Source: Pontibacillus chungwhensis BH030062
GTDB lineage: Bacteria; Bacillota; Bacilli; Bacillales; BH030062
NCBI RefSeq assembly: GCF_000770675.1
Contig: NZ_AVBG01000006.1
Span: forward strand, 124,001 to 188,000
Length of the DNA stretch: 64,000 bases
Direction of reading: 5' to 3'
This document shows positions 8,510-17,432 of the stretch, one piece after another. The translations under genes were made by a program, and so were the position numbers. Positions within the stretch are counted from its first letter, which is position 1. Every line of letters begins with the position of its first letter. The notes under the pieces were generated by a model. That model saw only the letters and a program-made list of their open reading frames with translations, searched no databases and was not told the DNA's origin.

Positions 8510-11500
8510 TTATTGGATTTCGAACGATAAGGCGCTGTTCTTTCCTGCACCTTCAATAGAGATCGAATACATACCAGGCTGTATATCCTCCCATGAAGGG
8601 ATCATCAGTTTGTTTCCATTTACAGAGACTTCGACTGGTAGCACTTCTCCGTTTTCATTCAGGAGTTGAACAGAATGGTTTTCAATAAGCTTCTTCTTCC
8701 CTTTTGATTTCCCATTCTTTTTACCCCAGTTTTTATCATCTCCAAAAGCAATTAGAACCGTTTGCTTTTCCTTGTCTCCTGAATCATCTGTAAGAGTGAC
8801 TTGCGTTACCCCTTGGCTTCTTGTCGACAAATCACCTTTACGCGTAACATATGCTACAGGTTCTTTCATGACTCTCCACTCTTGCTGCATCGCAGGTGTT
8901 TCCTTCGCTTCACTTAAATCCATCTGCACCATTACTGGATCGTGGTCACTCACTCGCCCTTGTTCCTCTGTAAAGTCAGCGTTTAGGTGAACGATATCTA
9001 CTTTCGTTTGGTCTCTTAAATGATCCGCAACCAAAATATGATCAAGGGTTTGTGAATTACCTTGGTAGTTATACGTATAACGTTCATTTTCAGGAAGCTC
9101 TTCAATCATATTAGACAAGATGTCACCTTCAAGCACTTCAAGCGGTGCTGAATCTTCAAAGTCATTTAGGTCACCGAGAACCACAACATTTGCGTCTTGA
9201 TCCTGTTCTAATACATCTTGTACAAAACCATTAACGACTTCTGCTTGTTGGAGGCGTTGCTCTTCACTTCCTAATTGAGGAGGTTGAATACTACCAAACG
9301 GAGCATCATCCCCGCCCTTAGAGTTAAAGTGGTTCGCCACCACGATGACGTTTTCACCATTAAATTGGAATTCTGCAGCTAACGGTTTACGGGAATCTTC
9401 AAACGCTTCATTTGTCGGATCAATACGACCTGGATTAAGCGTCAGGTTGCCTTTTTCCGTTACTCCAACATCTGTTGTGGCATCCCCTTTAGGCTGATCT
9501 GTTAATGAAACACGCTCTGGATTGTAAATAAATCCAACCCGTATGTTGCCATCAGGCTGCCCGCCATCTTGATTGTTCCGAGGAGCAATATCCGTGTATT
9601 TATACTCAGGCCCACCATTATCAACAATCGCTTTAACAAGCGCTTGGTAGTTTTCACTCGCATCTGTGTCGCCTTCACTCGCTCCGTTATCATCCTGCAC
9701 TTCTACAAGACCGACAATATCAGGAGCATCCAACCGGTTCACAATGGATTGGGCGATTTCTGTTGTTTTTTCTGGATTCTCAGAGTCCGTTGCATAATAG
9801 TTCTCCATATTATAAGTCGCAACCGATAGCTTTTCTTTATCTTTTTGAAGTGTAGTCGTTTCACGCTCAAAATCACCTGGGTCGACCTCCGGAAGTCCAT
9901 CCACTTCGAGCTTATAATTACTGAACTCATAGCCAAGCACGCCTGTTACCGGGCTTTCGAATGTATCTCCGACTTTAACCGGCGCCATGTCCTGGCTATA
10001 ATCATCAATGATAATTCGTTCTGGATTCAGACTCGGTTCGACAATAATCCCACCAGCCGGCGTGCGTACTTTATCAGAACCGTTCGGAACCGTAACAGCC
10101 GTCTCATCATAGTTTGTGTATTCCGCTCGCGGCATCACTACCGTCGCATCTGGTGCAGAAACGCGCATACCCTCTAAGCTTTCATAAAAATCAATCGCAT
10201 CTTCTGATGGATCAAATAAAGAGAACTGGTCATTGTCGATCACGTTATAAGGAATTTGGCGACCGTCTTCTCCTAAAATAACAGCCTCAGGGAGTTCAAC
10301 ACCGCTTTCTTGAACACTCACGCTTGCGTCGGTAATTTCAGTAAGCGTTAGATCATCTGAAAAGTCGAACCATAGGAAGTTGTCTTGAGTATTTTCCGTT
10401 ACCTCTCCAGAAACGAACACTCGATCGCCAACCTCGACATCTAAAGAATCCTCGTTATAAACATAAATCCCTTCAGACGTTTTCAAATCCTCATCAACTT
10501 GCCCCGGTAGCTCTTGCATATAGAACCCATTATCGCCAGTCGTTCTAGTCACAATTCCTTCAACCCCAGATACATTCACTCCAGCATATAAAGACTTATG
10601 TGTAGCGCCTTGAATATCATGGATGCGAACCTCCCCATCAGCTTTCAGCACTTGATAGGAATACGTTACAACTGAAGACGTTCCTTCGTAGCCAACTTGC
10701 ACGGCCTTGATGGTTGTATCTTCTGTAATCGTAATAGGTCCTGTGTATTTCGTGCTGTTTACAGTCGGTTCTGACCCATCCGTCGTATAGTAGATGTCTC
10801 CTTCACTAAATGCCGACAAGGTAACGGTCGAACCAGATTGCACACCACCTGAACCTGGCATAGCCTGGATGGCATCTGCTGTTCCGTTTGAAACAAACTC
10901 TAGATCTTCAGCACCACGCGGTTTCACTTGGAACGTTCCATTATATTCAGATGAAATGCCCGTAACATTTAACTCCATGCCTTCTAAATAACGGAAATCG
11001 TCATAAGAGTACCCCGTACGATTATCCACACGAACTAAAACGCTCTCCCCATTTTTACTTGCCACAAATTCTAGAGTTCCGTAACTGTTGGCCTCTTCAA
11101 TTTGACTAATCGTTACGCCCTCTAATTCAACGAGGCTGCCTTGATTATCTTCTGACACCTCAGAAGGAGAAACCACTTGTGGTGAGGGTAAATCGCTTCT
11201 ATCTTTTACGTTCAAGTTTGATACATTTACAAGTTCAAAGACACCATCGTACTCGGTTGTGTCTCCTGTAATTTGAATAACATCGCCTTTTTTAATTTCT
11301 TCATCATATAGATTTTGATATACATAGATACCCCCAGTCTCGTCCTGAAGGTAGAAACCACTACTCCCCCATAATCCAAGATCTGTTGTGACTACCCCTT
11401 CCATCGTTACATCTGTCTGCCCTGTTCCTCCTGCTCGAACGTCAGCAATAGACGTAATGGAAACAGGTTCTTCTATTTGATCCCCGTCACCCGGCTCCTC

Positions 11501-12100
11501 TCCGTCTGATGTGTCCACCCCATCCATCGTATGAGTCCCTAGGTGATCAGCCGTATCTTTTGAAAAAGAATCCCATTCATCACTAGTCTCGAAGGCGTCA
11601 TCAAAAGTTCGGTCTCCTCCAGTAACAGACGATTGACGGACTAACGTAACATCCTTTGCAAAGTCGCTGCTATCTCCAAGTTGACCGAATGAATCTACGA
11701 TTTCCCCTTTATAAAATAACGCGTATCCATCATTCCCATTGTGATTAATGGAAGTGCTGGTTTGGTCCGCTACATTCAAGAAAGGAGACGAAGCCCGGTT
11801 ATTAACGATCGTATACGTTTCACCAGGAGCCACTTCTCCAGATAAACCAATCGATTCCCCCTCGATATTCCCATTAAAAAACACTTGCAGATCAAACTGA
11901 CTTAAATCCACCGTCTGGCTTGTCCCATTAAACAGCTCAATCGCTTTATTATAACTGCTACCCTCAACATATTCTGAAATAATAAGTCCGTCTGTATTTA
12001 CCTCTTCCCCACTTACAACGGCAGCCGGAGTAAGTCCCCCAATCGTTAACGCCATTGCCGAAGCTAAACTTAACCCCTTCTTCACACTACGATTCTTCAC
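8510..12100 (-). CDS. Large secreted multidomain nuclease (ExeM/NucH-like endonuclease/exonuclease/phosphatase)
   Basis: A 1196-residue exported protein. In order: signal peptide (about 1-31); lamin-tail (LTD) domain (35-155; LIISEYVEGSSYNKAIELFN); OB-fold/YhcR-like nucleic-acid-binding modules (about 215-300 and 310-405); a chitobiase-type C-terminal module (about 415-485; GDIYYTTDGSEPT); another OB-like module (490-590); and an EEP catalytic domain (about 745-1065; SVATYNMENYY, DIVGLVEVQDDNG, VANHFNSKGGDD, VVLGDLNDFEDS, LDHILVADH, SDHDPVMV). A short beta-rich tail ends it. It probably degrades extracellular DNA for nutrients or biofilm turnover. The GTG start at 12100 has AAGGGAG 8 bases upstream. 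Calcium/magnesium-binding acidic residues are abundant. It is one of three large secreted hydrolases in the window. Confidence 0.93.
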   Translation of the reverse strand: MKNRSVKKGLSLASAMALTIGGLTPAAVVSGEEVNTDGLIISEYVEGSSYNKAIELFNGTSQTVDLSQFDLQVFFNGNIEGESIGLSGEVAPGETYTIVNNRASSPFLNVADQTSTSINHNGNDGYALFYKGEIVDSFGQLGDSSDFAKDVTLVRQSSVTGGDRTFDDAFETSDEWDSFSKDTADHLGTHTMDGVDTSDGEEPGDGDQIEEPVSITSIADVRAGGTGQTDVTMEGVVTTDLGLWGSSGFYLQDETGGIYVYQNLYDEEIKKGDVIQITGDTTEYDGVFELVNVSNLNVKDRSDLPSPQVVSPSEVSEDNQGSLVELEGVTISQIEEANSYGTLEFVASKNGESVLVRVDNRTGYSYDDFRYLEGMELNVTGISSEYNGTFQVKPRGAEDLEFVSNGTADAIQAMPGSGGVQSGSTVTLSAFSEGDIYYTTDGSEPTVNSTKYTGPITITEDTTIKAVQVGYEGTSSVVTYSYQVLKADGEVRIHDIQGATHKSLYAGVNVSGVEGIVTRTTGDNGFYMQELPGQVDEDLKTSEGIYVYNEDSLDVEVGDRVFVSGEVTENTQDNFLWFDFSDDLTLTEITDASVSVQESGVELPEAVILGEDGRQIPYNVIDNDQFSLFDPSEDAIDFYESLEGMRVSAPDATVVMPRAEYTNYDETAVTVPNGSDKVRTPAGGIIVEPSLNPERIIIDDYSQDMAPVKVGDTFESPVTGVLGYEFSNYKLEVDGLPEVDPGDFERETTTLQKDKEKLSVATYNMENYYATDSENPEKTTEIAQSIVNRLDAPDIVGLVEVQDDNGASEGDTDASENYQALVKAIVDNGGPEYKYTDIAPRNNQDGGQPDGNIRVGFIYNPERVSLTDQPKGDATTDVGVTEKGNLTLNPGRIDPTNEAFEDSRKPLAAEFQFNGENVIVVANHFNSKGGDDAPFGSIQPPQLGSEEQRLQQAEVVNGFVQDVLEQDQDANVVVLGDLNDFEDSAPLEVLEGDILSNMIEELPENERYTYNYQGNSQTLDHILVADHLRDQTKVDIVHLNADFTEEQGRVSDHDPVMVQMDLSEAKETPAMQQEWRVMKEPVAYVTRKGDLSTRSQGVTQVTLTDDSGDKEKQTVLIAFGDDKNWGKKNGKSKGKKKLIENHSVQLLNENGEVLPVEVSVNGNKLMIPSWEDIQPGMYSISIEGAGKNSALSFEIQ

Positions 12101-12245
12101 ATCCCCATCTCCCTTATCAAATAATCAATCCCAACCACAATTTAACAGCAAAACATTAACCCAATGTAAAAAAACCACTAAATTCTTGCAAAATAAGACA
12201 AAATCCTTACACAAAATCCCCCTTCCACCCCTCTAAAGCACTACA

Positions 12246-12371
12246 CCATACCAGGAGCGCATCACCCCTTTAAAGCAACTCAGTGTGCCAGACACTCTTC
12301 ACCTCACTAAAGAACAACAGCGTGCCTGACACCCTGCGTCCTTATAAAGCGCTAAAGCATGTCTGGCACGC
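12246..12371. repeat. Family A palindromic repeat cluster (three clear units plus a decayed one)
   Basis: GTGTGCCAGACACTC at 12283, GCGTGCCTGACACCC at 12320 and GCATGTCTGGCACGC at 12357 keep the 37-bp period. A degenerate unit may precede them near 12246. They fill most of the 332-bp gap between the nuclease and protease genes. Confidence 0.8.
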
Positions 12372-12390
12372 TGTACTCCTTTAATTCGTT

Positions 12391-12426
12391 AAAAAACGGA
12401 CTCGCGTTTAGCGAGTCCGTTTTTTT
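12391..12426. terminator. Terminator of the thermolysin-like protease gene
   Basis: AAAAAACGGACTCGC / GCGAGTCCGTTTTTT around GTTTA is a strong symmetrical hairpin ending 7 bases from the protease stop codon. Confidence 0.92.
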
Positions 12427-12432
12427 AATAGT

Positions 12433-14064
12433 TTAGTAGACTCCTACGTTGTTCCAGGCGGAAGCGACAGAGTTGGCTGTTGTTGAGCCATAAAGATCTT
12501 GTGCAGATTGGATAAGAGACTGACGTGCGTCTGTAAATGTACTGCTTGGTGTTAAGTAAACGGTAAGGGCACGGTAGTAGATCTCCTCAGCTTTAGACTG
12601 TCCAATCGAGTTGATGGTATAGTAAGCCGCTTTGTTCGGGATACCACTGTTGATGTGAACCCCGCCCCAGTCTCCTTGCTCGGTATTTGGCAAGTCTTGA
12701 TAATCGTCCATATGAGCAGGTTGGTCATATTGGGTTGGGTTGGACATACTGCGTAATGCATCTCCTGGAACACCTGGAGTATAGACATCTTCACCCATTA
12801 ACCAATCTTCATTATCGACGAAGTAACCGAATACGTCTGAGAAGGATTCATTTAGCGCACCTGACTGATTTTCATAGACAAGTTCAGCTGTTGTATCTGT
12901 CACGGCATGTGTTAACTCGTGAGCGACAATGTCGTCTGCTCCTGATAGATACGTAAACGTTGATCCATCTCCATCACCATAAATCATCTGATTACCGACC
13001 CACGCCGCGTTATTGTAGTTGCTTCCAAAGTGAACAGAAGACACAATATCAGCGCCATTGCCATCGTAACTTTCACGATTGAAATTATCATAATAATAAT
13101 CAAACACTTCACCAGCATAATAATGAGCATCTACTGCTGCTTTCTGGCGCTCACTGTAGAATGTGTTACCAGAATCTGTTACATAATAACCTGGCAAACT
13201 ATACTGCCCGCCGTTATTATTGTCATATGTGGCAATGACACCACTCATTGGCTTTGTCACATCATATAAATAGTACGTGCTGTTGGCGTAATACGTATTA
13301 AGAGATTTCTGATCACCTAACACGCCAGTTCCGCTACCTGTAGCTTTATGAACTTTATTCATAGCCTTTTCAATTGAACCATCCTCTGCGTTCACCCAGA
13401 TTTGCCAGTTTCCTGGAGTTGGCTCAGCAAATTGAAGCTGCACATGGTAAGCCAATGTGTACTCTCCATCTTGCGGAAGGACCACAAGCTCTGACTTTTC
13501 TGTTAAATTGTTAAAGGCCTTTTCTCCTGGAGCTGATTTCTTTATATCTGCTTCAGAGCGTTCCACATCAATCTGGCTCCATGCCGCCTCAAGCGCTTCC
13601 TTCTTATTCAACTCACGCTTCTGTTTAATTTTCTCAGGAGCATCAGGATGAAATTCTCCATTAATAGCAGCGATTTCACCTTGTTGATCCACGTGTACAA
13701 TTACCCTTGACTTATCGATTGGTACATTATGTACAACCGGCTGATAAACATAATGCTTCATACCAAGCTCATCTGTTTTGACATCTTTAAGTTCAAGTTG
13801 GGACTTAGGGTTTTTCTTGAACACATCTTTATTCTCTTTGAAAAATTTATCTACATCTTGTTTACTATTAATTTTTTGTGATGATAGTTTACCAGAGATA
13901 AAAGAGGGTGCTTGCTCTAAAACCGACTGATCCACTTGAATATTCGCTTCTGGCTTCAGTTTCCAAGCCGGATCTGCTTCGGCATTCACTGAAGCTCCGC
14001 TACCTATAAGTAATCCTGCACTTAATGTGACCGCTCCTGCGACTGTTTTCCAGTGTTGTTTCAT
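12433..14064 (-). CDS. Thermolysin-family (M4) secreted neutral metalloprotease (bacillolysin-like)
   Basis: A secreted zinc protease made as a preproenzyme of 543 residues. A signal peptide (MKQHWKTVAGAVTLSAGLL...) is followed by an FTP/PepSY propeptide (to about 225) that acts as foldase and inhibitor. The catalytic M4 domain contains HELTH at about residues 382-386, the third zinc ligand Glu in ALNESFSD (about 406) and the transition-state His in GGVHINSG (about 470). Mature enzymes of this family end with a helical domain, as here (VASAWNNVGVY). The start at ATG 14064 is preceded by GAAGGAAAG; an upstream in-frame ATG at 14115 would add 17 non-signal residues. It is monocistronic. The 285 bp upstream show only AT-rich DNA and the terminator of the next gene. 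Confidence 0.96.
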   Translation of the reverse strand: MKQHWKTVAGAVTLSAGLLIGSGASVNAEADPAWKLKPEANIQVDQSVLEQAPSFISGKLSSQKINSKQDVDKFFKENKDVFKKNPKSQLELKDVKTDELGMKHYVYQPVVHNVPIDKSRVIVHVDQQGEIAAINGEFHPDAPEKIKQKRELNKKEALEAAWSQIDVERSEADIKKSAPGEKAFNNLTEKSELVVLPQDGEYTLAYHVQLQFAEPTPGNWQIWVNAEDGSIEKAMNKVHKATGSGTGVLGDQKSLNTYYANSTYYLYDVTKPMSGVIATYDNNNGGQYSLPGYYVTDSGNTFYSERQKAAVDAHYYAGEVFDYYYDNFNRESYDGNGADIVSSVHFGSNYNNAAWVGNQMIYGDGDGSTFTYLSGADDIVAHELTHAVTDTTAELVYENQSGALNESFSDVFGYFVDNEDWLMGEDVYTPGVPGDALRSMSNPTQYDQPAHMDDYQDLPNTEQGDWGGVHINSGIPNKAAYYTINSIGQSKAEEIYYRALTVYLTPSSTFTDARQSLIQSAQDLYGSTTANSVASAWNNVGVY

Positions 14065-14295
14065 CTTTCCTTCATCTCCCTTTTCTATAGAATCTACCTT
14101 TATTGTATCTGACAACTCTATTAAAATCTTTGAGAAAAGAAAGACGAAAAATCCAAACTCAGTTCGAATGTTGGAGAATTATTTTCGCAAACATGACGAA
14201 AGAACCAGAAAATTGTCGCAAGATTTTAATTCTAAAGAAAACCTTAGGCATTCTACTTAAAGAAAACATGCGTTCGCTCTCCCTTATTTCGAAAT

Positions 14296-14334
14296 AAAAA
14301 ATACGAGTCTCACCCAAGAGACTCGTACGTTTTC
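14296..14334 (-). terminator. Terminator of small hypothetical gene
   Basis: TACGAGTCT / AGACTCGTA with flanking A/T tracts (stem 14302-14327) lies 20 bases past the stop of the 121-residue gene. Confidence 0.85.
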
Positions 14335-14349
14335 ATACCTATATGCTTT

Positions 14350-14715
14350 TCAATCACGCTCTTTAATAAAGGCCGGAACACGCATTGAATCAAGAACGTT
14401 TTTCCTTTTATCCCAAGACTGGAACTCTCCAATCAGATGTCCACGTTGGATAACCTTGCATTCTAATATGTATAAATCCTTGTCTCCTTTGGTCTCCAAC
14501 AAGAGATCCGTATCACCCAAACGCAAGTGGTAATCATGAAGAACAACCCCTACATATTCATGTCGCTTATGCTCTGTGCTCTCATGGTTAAGCACCATTT
14601 CCGCAACTTCTTCTACCTTCATTTTGCTGTATGCAGCGTGTTCCTCAAGTCTTTGTTTTACCTTTCCAGCCGTATCTTTTGCCCAGTTTTTAATGTTATC
14701 CGTTAATGAATTCAT
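14350..14715 (-). CDS. Conserved-looking hypothetical protein, 121 residues
   Basis: Unrecognised. The product is soluble and charged, with an N-terminal helical part (NIKNWAKDTAGKVKQRLEEHAAYSKMKVEEVAEMVL) that can form an amphipathic helix, and a C-terminal part with probable beta strands (YVGVVLHDYHLRLGDTDLLLE, LYILECKVIQRGHLI). It has no signal peptide. The ATG is preceded by GGGAAGGGACTG, an acceptable ribosome binding site. It is monocistronic with a strong terminator, which supports it being a real gene. Confidence 0.7.
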   Translation of the reverse strand: MNSLTDNIKNWAKDTAGKVKQRLEEHAAYSKMKVEEVAEMVLNHESTEHKRHEYVGVVLHDYHLRLGDTDLLLETKGDKDLYILECKVIQRGHLIGEFQSWDKRKNVLDSMRVPAFIKERD

Positions 14716-14962
14716 TTGGTTCAGTCCCTTCCCAATTTGTATCTATCTTTCCCTCATTCAATGAGTATTACCCGTATTTTGATAAAGGATAAAAGATGTC
14801 TTTAGCTGAAGAAACCTATAAGACAATGGAACCTATGACCTACTCAATTCCTCTTTATAAATCACCCATTATCTAGTTATAATGGAAGCAAAACACTGGA
14901 AGTACATATTTTTTTCACAAATCCCTCTGCCTATCTATGTTATGGTTAGGTGAGGAGTGAAA

Positions 14963-14980
14963 ATGATAAAATATTTATAA
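14963..14980 (+). CDS. Possible 5-codon leader peptide (MIKYL) before the SDR/hydrolase operon
   Basis: GTGAGGAGTGAAA immediately precedes ATG ATA AAA TAT TTA TAA. The ribosome binding site is strong and well spaced but the frame ends after five codons, 52 bp before the SDR gene. It could be chance. The rest of the 317-bp gap (14716-15032) shows only a TATAAT at 14878-14883 that may belong to a promoter. Confidence 0.2.
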   Translation: MIKYL

Positions 14981-15032
14981 ATTGAATGAACCATAATAAT
15001 ACAAAGAAGAGCAACGAAGGAGTTAAGCCAAC

Positions 15033-16076
15033 ATGAATATTTTATTAACAGGGGCGACTGGCTTTTTAGGCAAACAGCTTACGCTACGATTACTAGATGA
15101 AGGACATTCGGTTTATGCCATTGCACGAAATCCACGAAAAGCAGGCAGCCTTATACAAGCCGTTCCAGAAGAGGTTCAAGCCAATCTCCACATTATTGAA
15201 GGCGACCTCTCGCAGGATAAAGCTGGCGTCAGTTCTACAGACCTAGCCATCTTAACAAACCATATTGATACAATCTACCACAGTGCAGCCTACCTATCGT
15301 TTGATGATAGCGAAAGAGATAAAACATTTCATATTAATGTAAGCGGAACCAAAAATATGCTTGAATTGGCCCAGGAAATTAACGCTCAACACTTTTCTTA
15401 TATCAGCACAGCCTACACACTCGGAACCAAACTGTATGCCAAAGAAGAGCTTCACCCTGTAGATCAGGAGTTTGTAAACCCGTACGAAGAAAGCAAATGT
15501 CATGCAGAACACCTTGTATGGGAGTACAAAGATGTTCTAAACGTGAATATATTTCGCCCCTCCATCATAATTGGCGATTCAGAGACGGGCGAAGCAGACA
15601 CAAGCTTTGCTTTATACGGAGTGATCCGGGGGCTTGAGATTCTAAAAAAACGTACCGATCGCAAAAAGGATCAACAGGAGAAAATATATAAATTTCTTTG
15701 CACGGAAGAAACGTCACAAAACTTCATCCCTGTTGATTATGTTGTAGACGTCCTAACTGCAGCTCTCAGAACGCCTGAACCAAACAAAATTTATCACATC
15801 ACAAATCCAAACCCACCAACCAATCGATTGCTATTTGACATGGTAAAAGAAAAACTAGACTTCCCTAATATCGAAATGGTTCCTTCTGATTACGAAGGGG
15901 AGCTTTCAAAAGAAGAATTAAAATTTAACGAGCCAATGAAGGTATTCCGCCCTTATTGGAACAAAAAGCTTACGTTTGATGACACCAATACTCAAAGCTT
16001 ACTTCGCAAAAATGGGATTGCCCACCTAGATATGAACATCGATATGATTGAACGCATCCTTTATGGAAATAGATAA
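15033..16076 (+). CDS. Extended SDR / NAD-dependent epimerase-dehydratase, thioester-reductase-like
   Basis: A 347-residue Rossmann-fold enzyme. The N-terminal TGATGFLGKQL is the NAD(P)-binding glycine motif; AYLSFDD and the active-site motif Y-x3-K in NPYEESKCHAE (about residue 150) with an upstream Ser (YISTAYTLG) complete the SDR catalytic set. Overall it resembles the male-sterility/thioester-reductase type (NAD_binding_4) acting on acyl thioesters rather than sugar epimerases. GAAGGAG lies upstream. The next gene, an alpha/beta hydrolase, starts 17 bp downstream, so both probably act on the same lipid or acyl substrate, which cannot be named. Confidence 0.85.
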   Translation: MNILLTGATGFLGKQLTLRLLDEGHSVYAIARNPRKAGSLIQAVPEEVQANLHIIEGDLSQDKAGVSSTDLAILTNHIDTIYHSAAYLSFDDSERDKTFHINVSGTKNMLELAQEINAQHFSYISTAYTLGTKLYAKEELHPVDQEFVNPYEESKCHAEHLVWEYKDVLNVNIFRPSIIIGDSETGEADTSFALYGVIRGLEILKKRTDRKKDQQEKIYKFLCTEETSQNFIPVDYVVDVLTAALRTPEPNKIYHITNPNPPTNRLLFDMVKEKLDFPNIEMVPSDYEGELSKEELKFNEPMKVFRPYWNKKLTFDDTNTQSLLRKNGIAHLDMNIDMIERILYGNR

Positions 16077-16093
16077 GAAGAAATGAGGAACGT

Positions 16094-16918
16094 ATGGAGA
16101 TACTTCACGATTCAAGTTTAAGCTACAAGACCTTCGTAACGGACTCTTCAAAAGATTGGGTCGTGTTTTTGCACGGCCTCGGGGGAGATTGGAACATCTT
16201 CCACAAGCAAATTGACTATTTCAAAGATCACTTTAATCTACTCTTTATCGACCTGCCAGGTCACGGGAAAAGCCCATTGATTAAGCGCAGGAAAAATTTA
16301 TTATCTTATACTGCAAAGAAAGTCCTTACACTGATGGACAACCTTTCCATATCATCAGCTCACTTTCTTGGAGTCTCTCTTGGCACCATCATCATGCAAT
16401 CGATCGCGATGACTCATCCTCATCGTATTAAATCGATGACGCTAGCAGGAGCCGCCGGGAAATGGCTGAAATGGGGAGAGTTATTAGGCAGGGTGACCAT
16501 ATCTTTTCCATTCAGCCACCTCCTTCCCTATATGGTGCCCTTTAAAGTCTTCGCGCATATTGTGTTGCCAAAGCCTAACCACAGCAAATCTAGAAATATA
16601 TTTATTCGCGAAGCAAAGAAGCTTGGAAGATATGCCTACCTCAGTTGGGCGAACGTAATCCGAAATTCTTATAAGACCTATGAACGCCTGAAGGATAAGA
16701 CCAATAACATTCCAAAGCTCTACGTCTCTGGCGATGAAGACCATATGTTTATACAAGGAATCACCAACCACGTAAAACGCGAATCACTCGCCAAGCTTCA
16801 CATCATCAAGAAATGTGGACACGTCTGTAATCTGGAAAAAGCAGCTGAATTCAACCAAGTCGCCTTCCATTTCATAAGCGGAATCTCAGCAGAATCTGCC
16901 TATGCTGAGATATCTTAA
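16094..16918 (+). CDS. Alpha/beta-fold hydrolase
   Basis: The 274-residue protein shows the oxyanion-hole HG motif (VVFLHGLGGDW), the LPGHGKSPL loop, a nucleophile elbow GVSLG (Ser about residue 96), and a late Asp/His pair (YVSGDEDHMF, IIKKCGHVCNLEKA) completing the triad. It has no signal peptide and is therefore cytoplasmic. It follows the SDR gene by 17 bp in one operon with the start ATG after GAGGAACGT. The substrate is unknown; the pairing suggests ester or thioester chemistry. The operon runs directly into the inverted hairpin element at 16930. Confidence 0.88.
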   Translation: MEILHDSSLSYKTFVTDSSKDWVVFLHGLGGDWNIFHKQIDYFKDHFNLLFIDLPGHGKSPLIKRRKNLLSYTAKKVLTLMDNLSISSAHFLGVSLGTIIMQSIAMTHPHRIKSMTLAGAAGKWLKWGELLGRVTISFPFSHLLPYMVPFKVFAHIVLPKPNHSKSRNIFIREAKKLGRYAYLSWANVIRNSYKTYERLKDKTNNIPKLYVSGDEDHMFIQGITNHVKRESLAKLHIIKKCGHVCNLEKAAEFNQVAFHFISGISAESAYAEIS

Positions 16919-16929
16919 TTAGCACGGAC

Positions 16930-17100
16930 GGGGCCATATGGTATTGAGAGCTAGGGGTGTCCGGGGAACGACTCGCTTTCCGCGGGCGAGCTGTCGAGCC
17001 TCCTCGGGGAAACCACCCTGCGGGGTCTCGTCGACCTCTTTCTCCTGCAGGAGTCTCCTCGTTCCCCGGAAACCCCTTATGATAAGTTGTGAATGGCCCC
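16930..17100. repeat. GC-rich inverted-repeat element, copy 1 (CTCGCTTTCCGCGG core)
   Basis: The terminal inverted repeats GGGGTGTCCGGGGAACGA (16954-16971) and TCGTTCCCCGGAAACCCC (17059-17076) match at 17 of 18 positions. An outer pair GGGGCCAT / ATGGCCCC (16930 and 17093) extends the stem. The core reads CTCGCTTTCCGCGGGCGAGC, GAGCCTCCTCGG, CTGCGGGGTCTCG and CTGCAGGAGTCTC. Copy 2 lies in reverse orientation at 17119-17340. Base composition is far more GC-rich than the neighbours. Open frames inside are side effects of composition. Confidence 0.85.
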
Positions 17101-17118
17101 ACAGCTCAAGCATGGAAA

Positions 17119-17340
17119 AATATACCACAACCCTGATTCTTTATGTGGTATGTTTCCGTTTCTCTCAATATGGCGAAGGTGGTTCGGGAAATTGCGAGAC
17201 TCCTGCGGCAGTAGGAGCCTAGGGAAGACCCCACAGAGAGCGCGAGCGAACGAGGAGGCTTCCCAGCTCGCCGCGGAAAGCGAGTGATTTCCCGAACCAC
17301 CTTACACCCAATCAAGCTAACGGAAAGATTCTCTCAGCTT
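17119..17340. repeat. GC-rich inverted-repeat element, copy 2 (reverse orientation)
   Basis: The perfect 15-bp terminal repeats GGTGGTTCGGGAAAT (17178-17192) and ATTTCCCGAACCACC (17287-17301) enclose a core that is the reverse complement of copy 1 (GCGAGACTCCTGCGGCAG, GAGGAGGC, GCCGCGGAAAGCGAG). Outer pairing TTTCCGTT / AACGGAAA and TGGTA / TACCA extends it. The terminal sequences are different from copy 1 but equally well paired. Confidence 0.85.
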
Positions 17341-17369
17341 CAAGTACCATATACGTCGCTATTGAAATA

Positions 17370-17404
17370 AAAAAGGTAGAGATGCACTCCGCGTCTCTAC
17401 CTTT
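17370..17404 (-). terminator. Terminator of the 44-residue micro-protein gene
   Basis: GGTAGAGA / TCTCTACC (stem 17374-17404 with flanking AAA/TTT), followed on the minus strand by TTTTTTATTT. Confidence 0.85.
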
Positions 17405-17412
17405 CCTATGTA

Positions 17413-17432
17413 TTGATCAAACGTTTGATCAA
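17413..17432. repeat. 20-bp perfect palindrome TTGATCAAACGTTTGATCAA (copy 1 of 4)
   Basis: It lies exactly between the stop codon of the micro-protein gene (17433) and its terminator. It is built of two TTGATCAA palindromes around ACGT. Identical copies are at 34101, 56571 and 59502. Confidence 0.9.

Noticed and set aside
9569-10177. Plus-strand frames of 86 and 110 residues inside the nuclease gene
   Set aside because: Antisense to a clear 1196-residue gene with recognisable domains; no ribosome binding site.
14027-14297. Plus-strand frames of 64-77 residues between the thermolysin-like gene and its upstream neighbour
   Set aside because: They overlap the start of the protease gene antisense and have no ribosome binding site or recognisable content.
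16872-17315. Several short open frames on both strands over the GC-rich inverted elements
   Set aside because: They lie in inverted repeats whose core repeats in opposite orientation; no ribosome binding sites or family resemblance.
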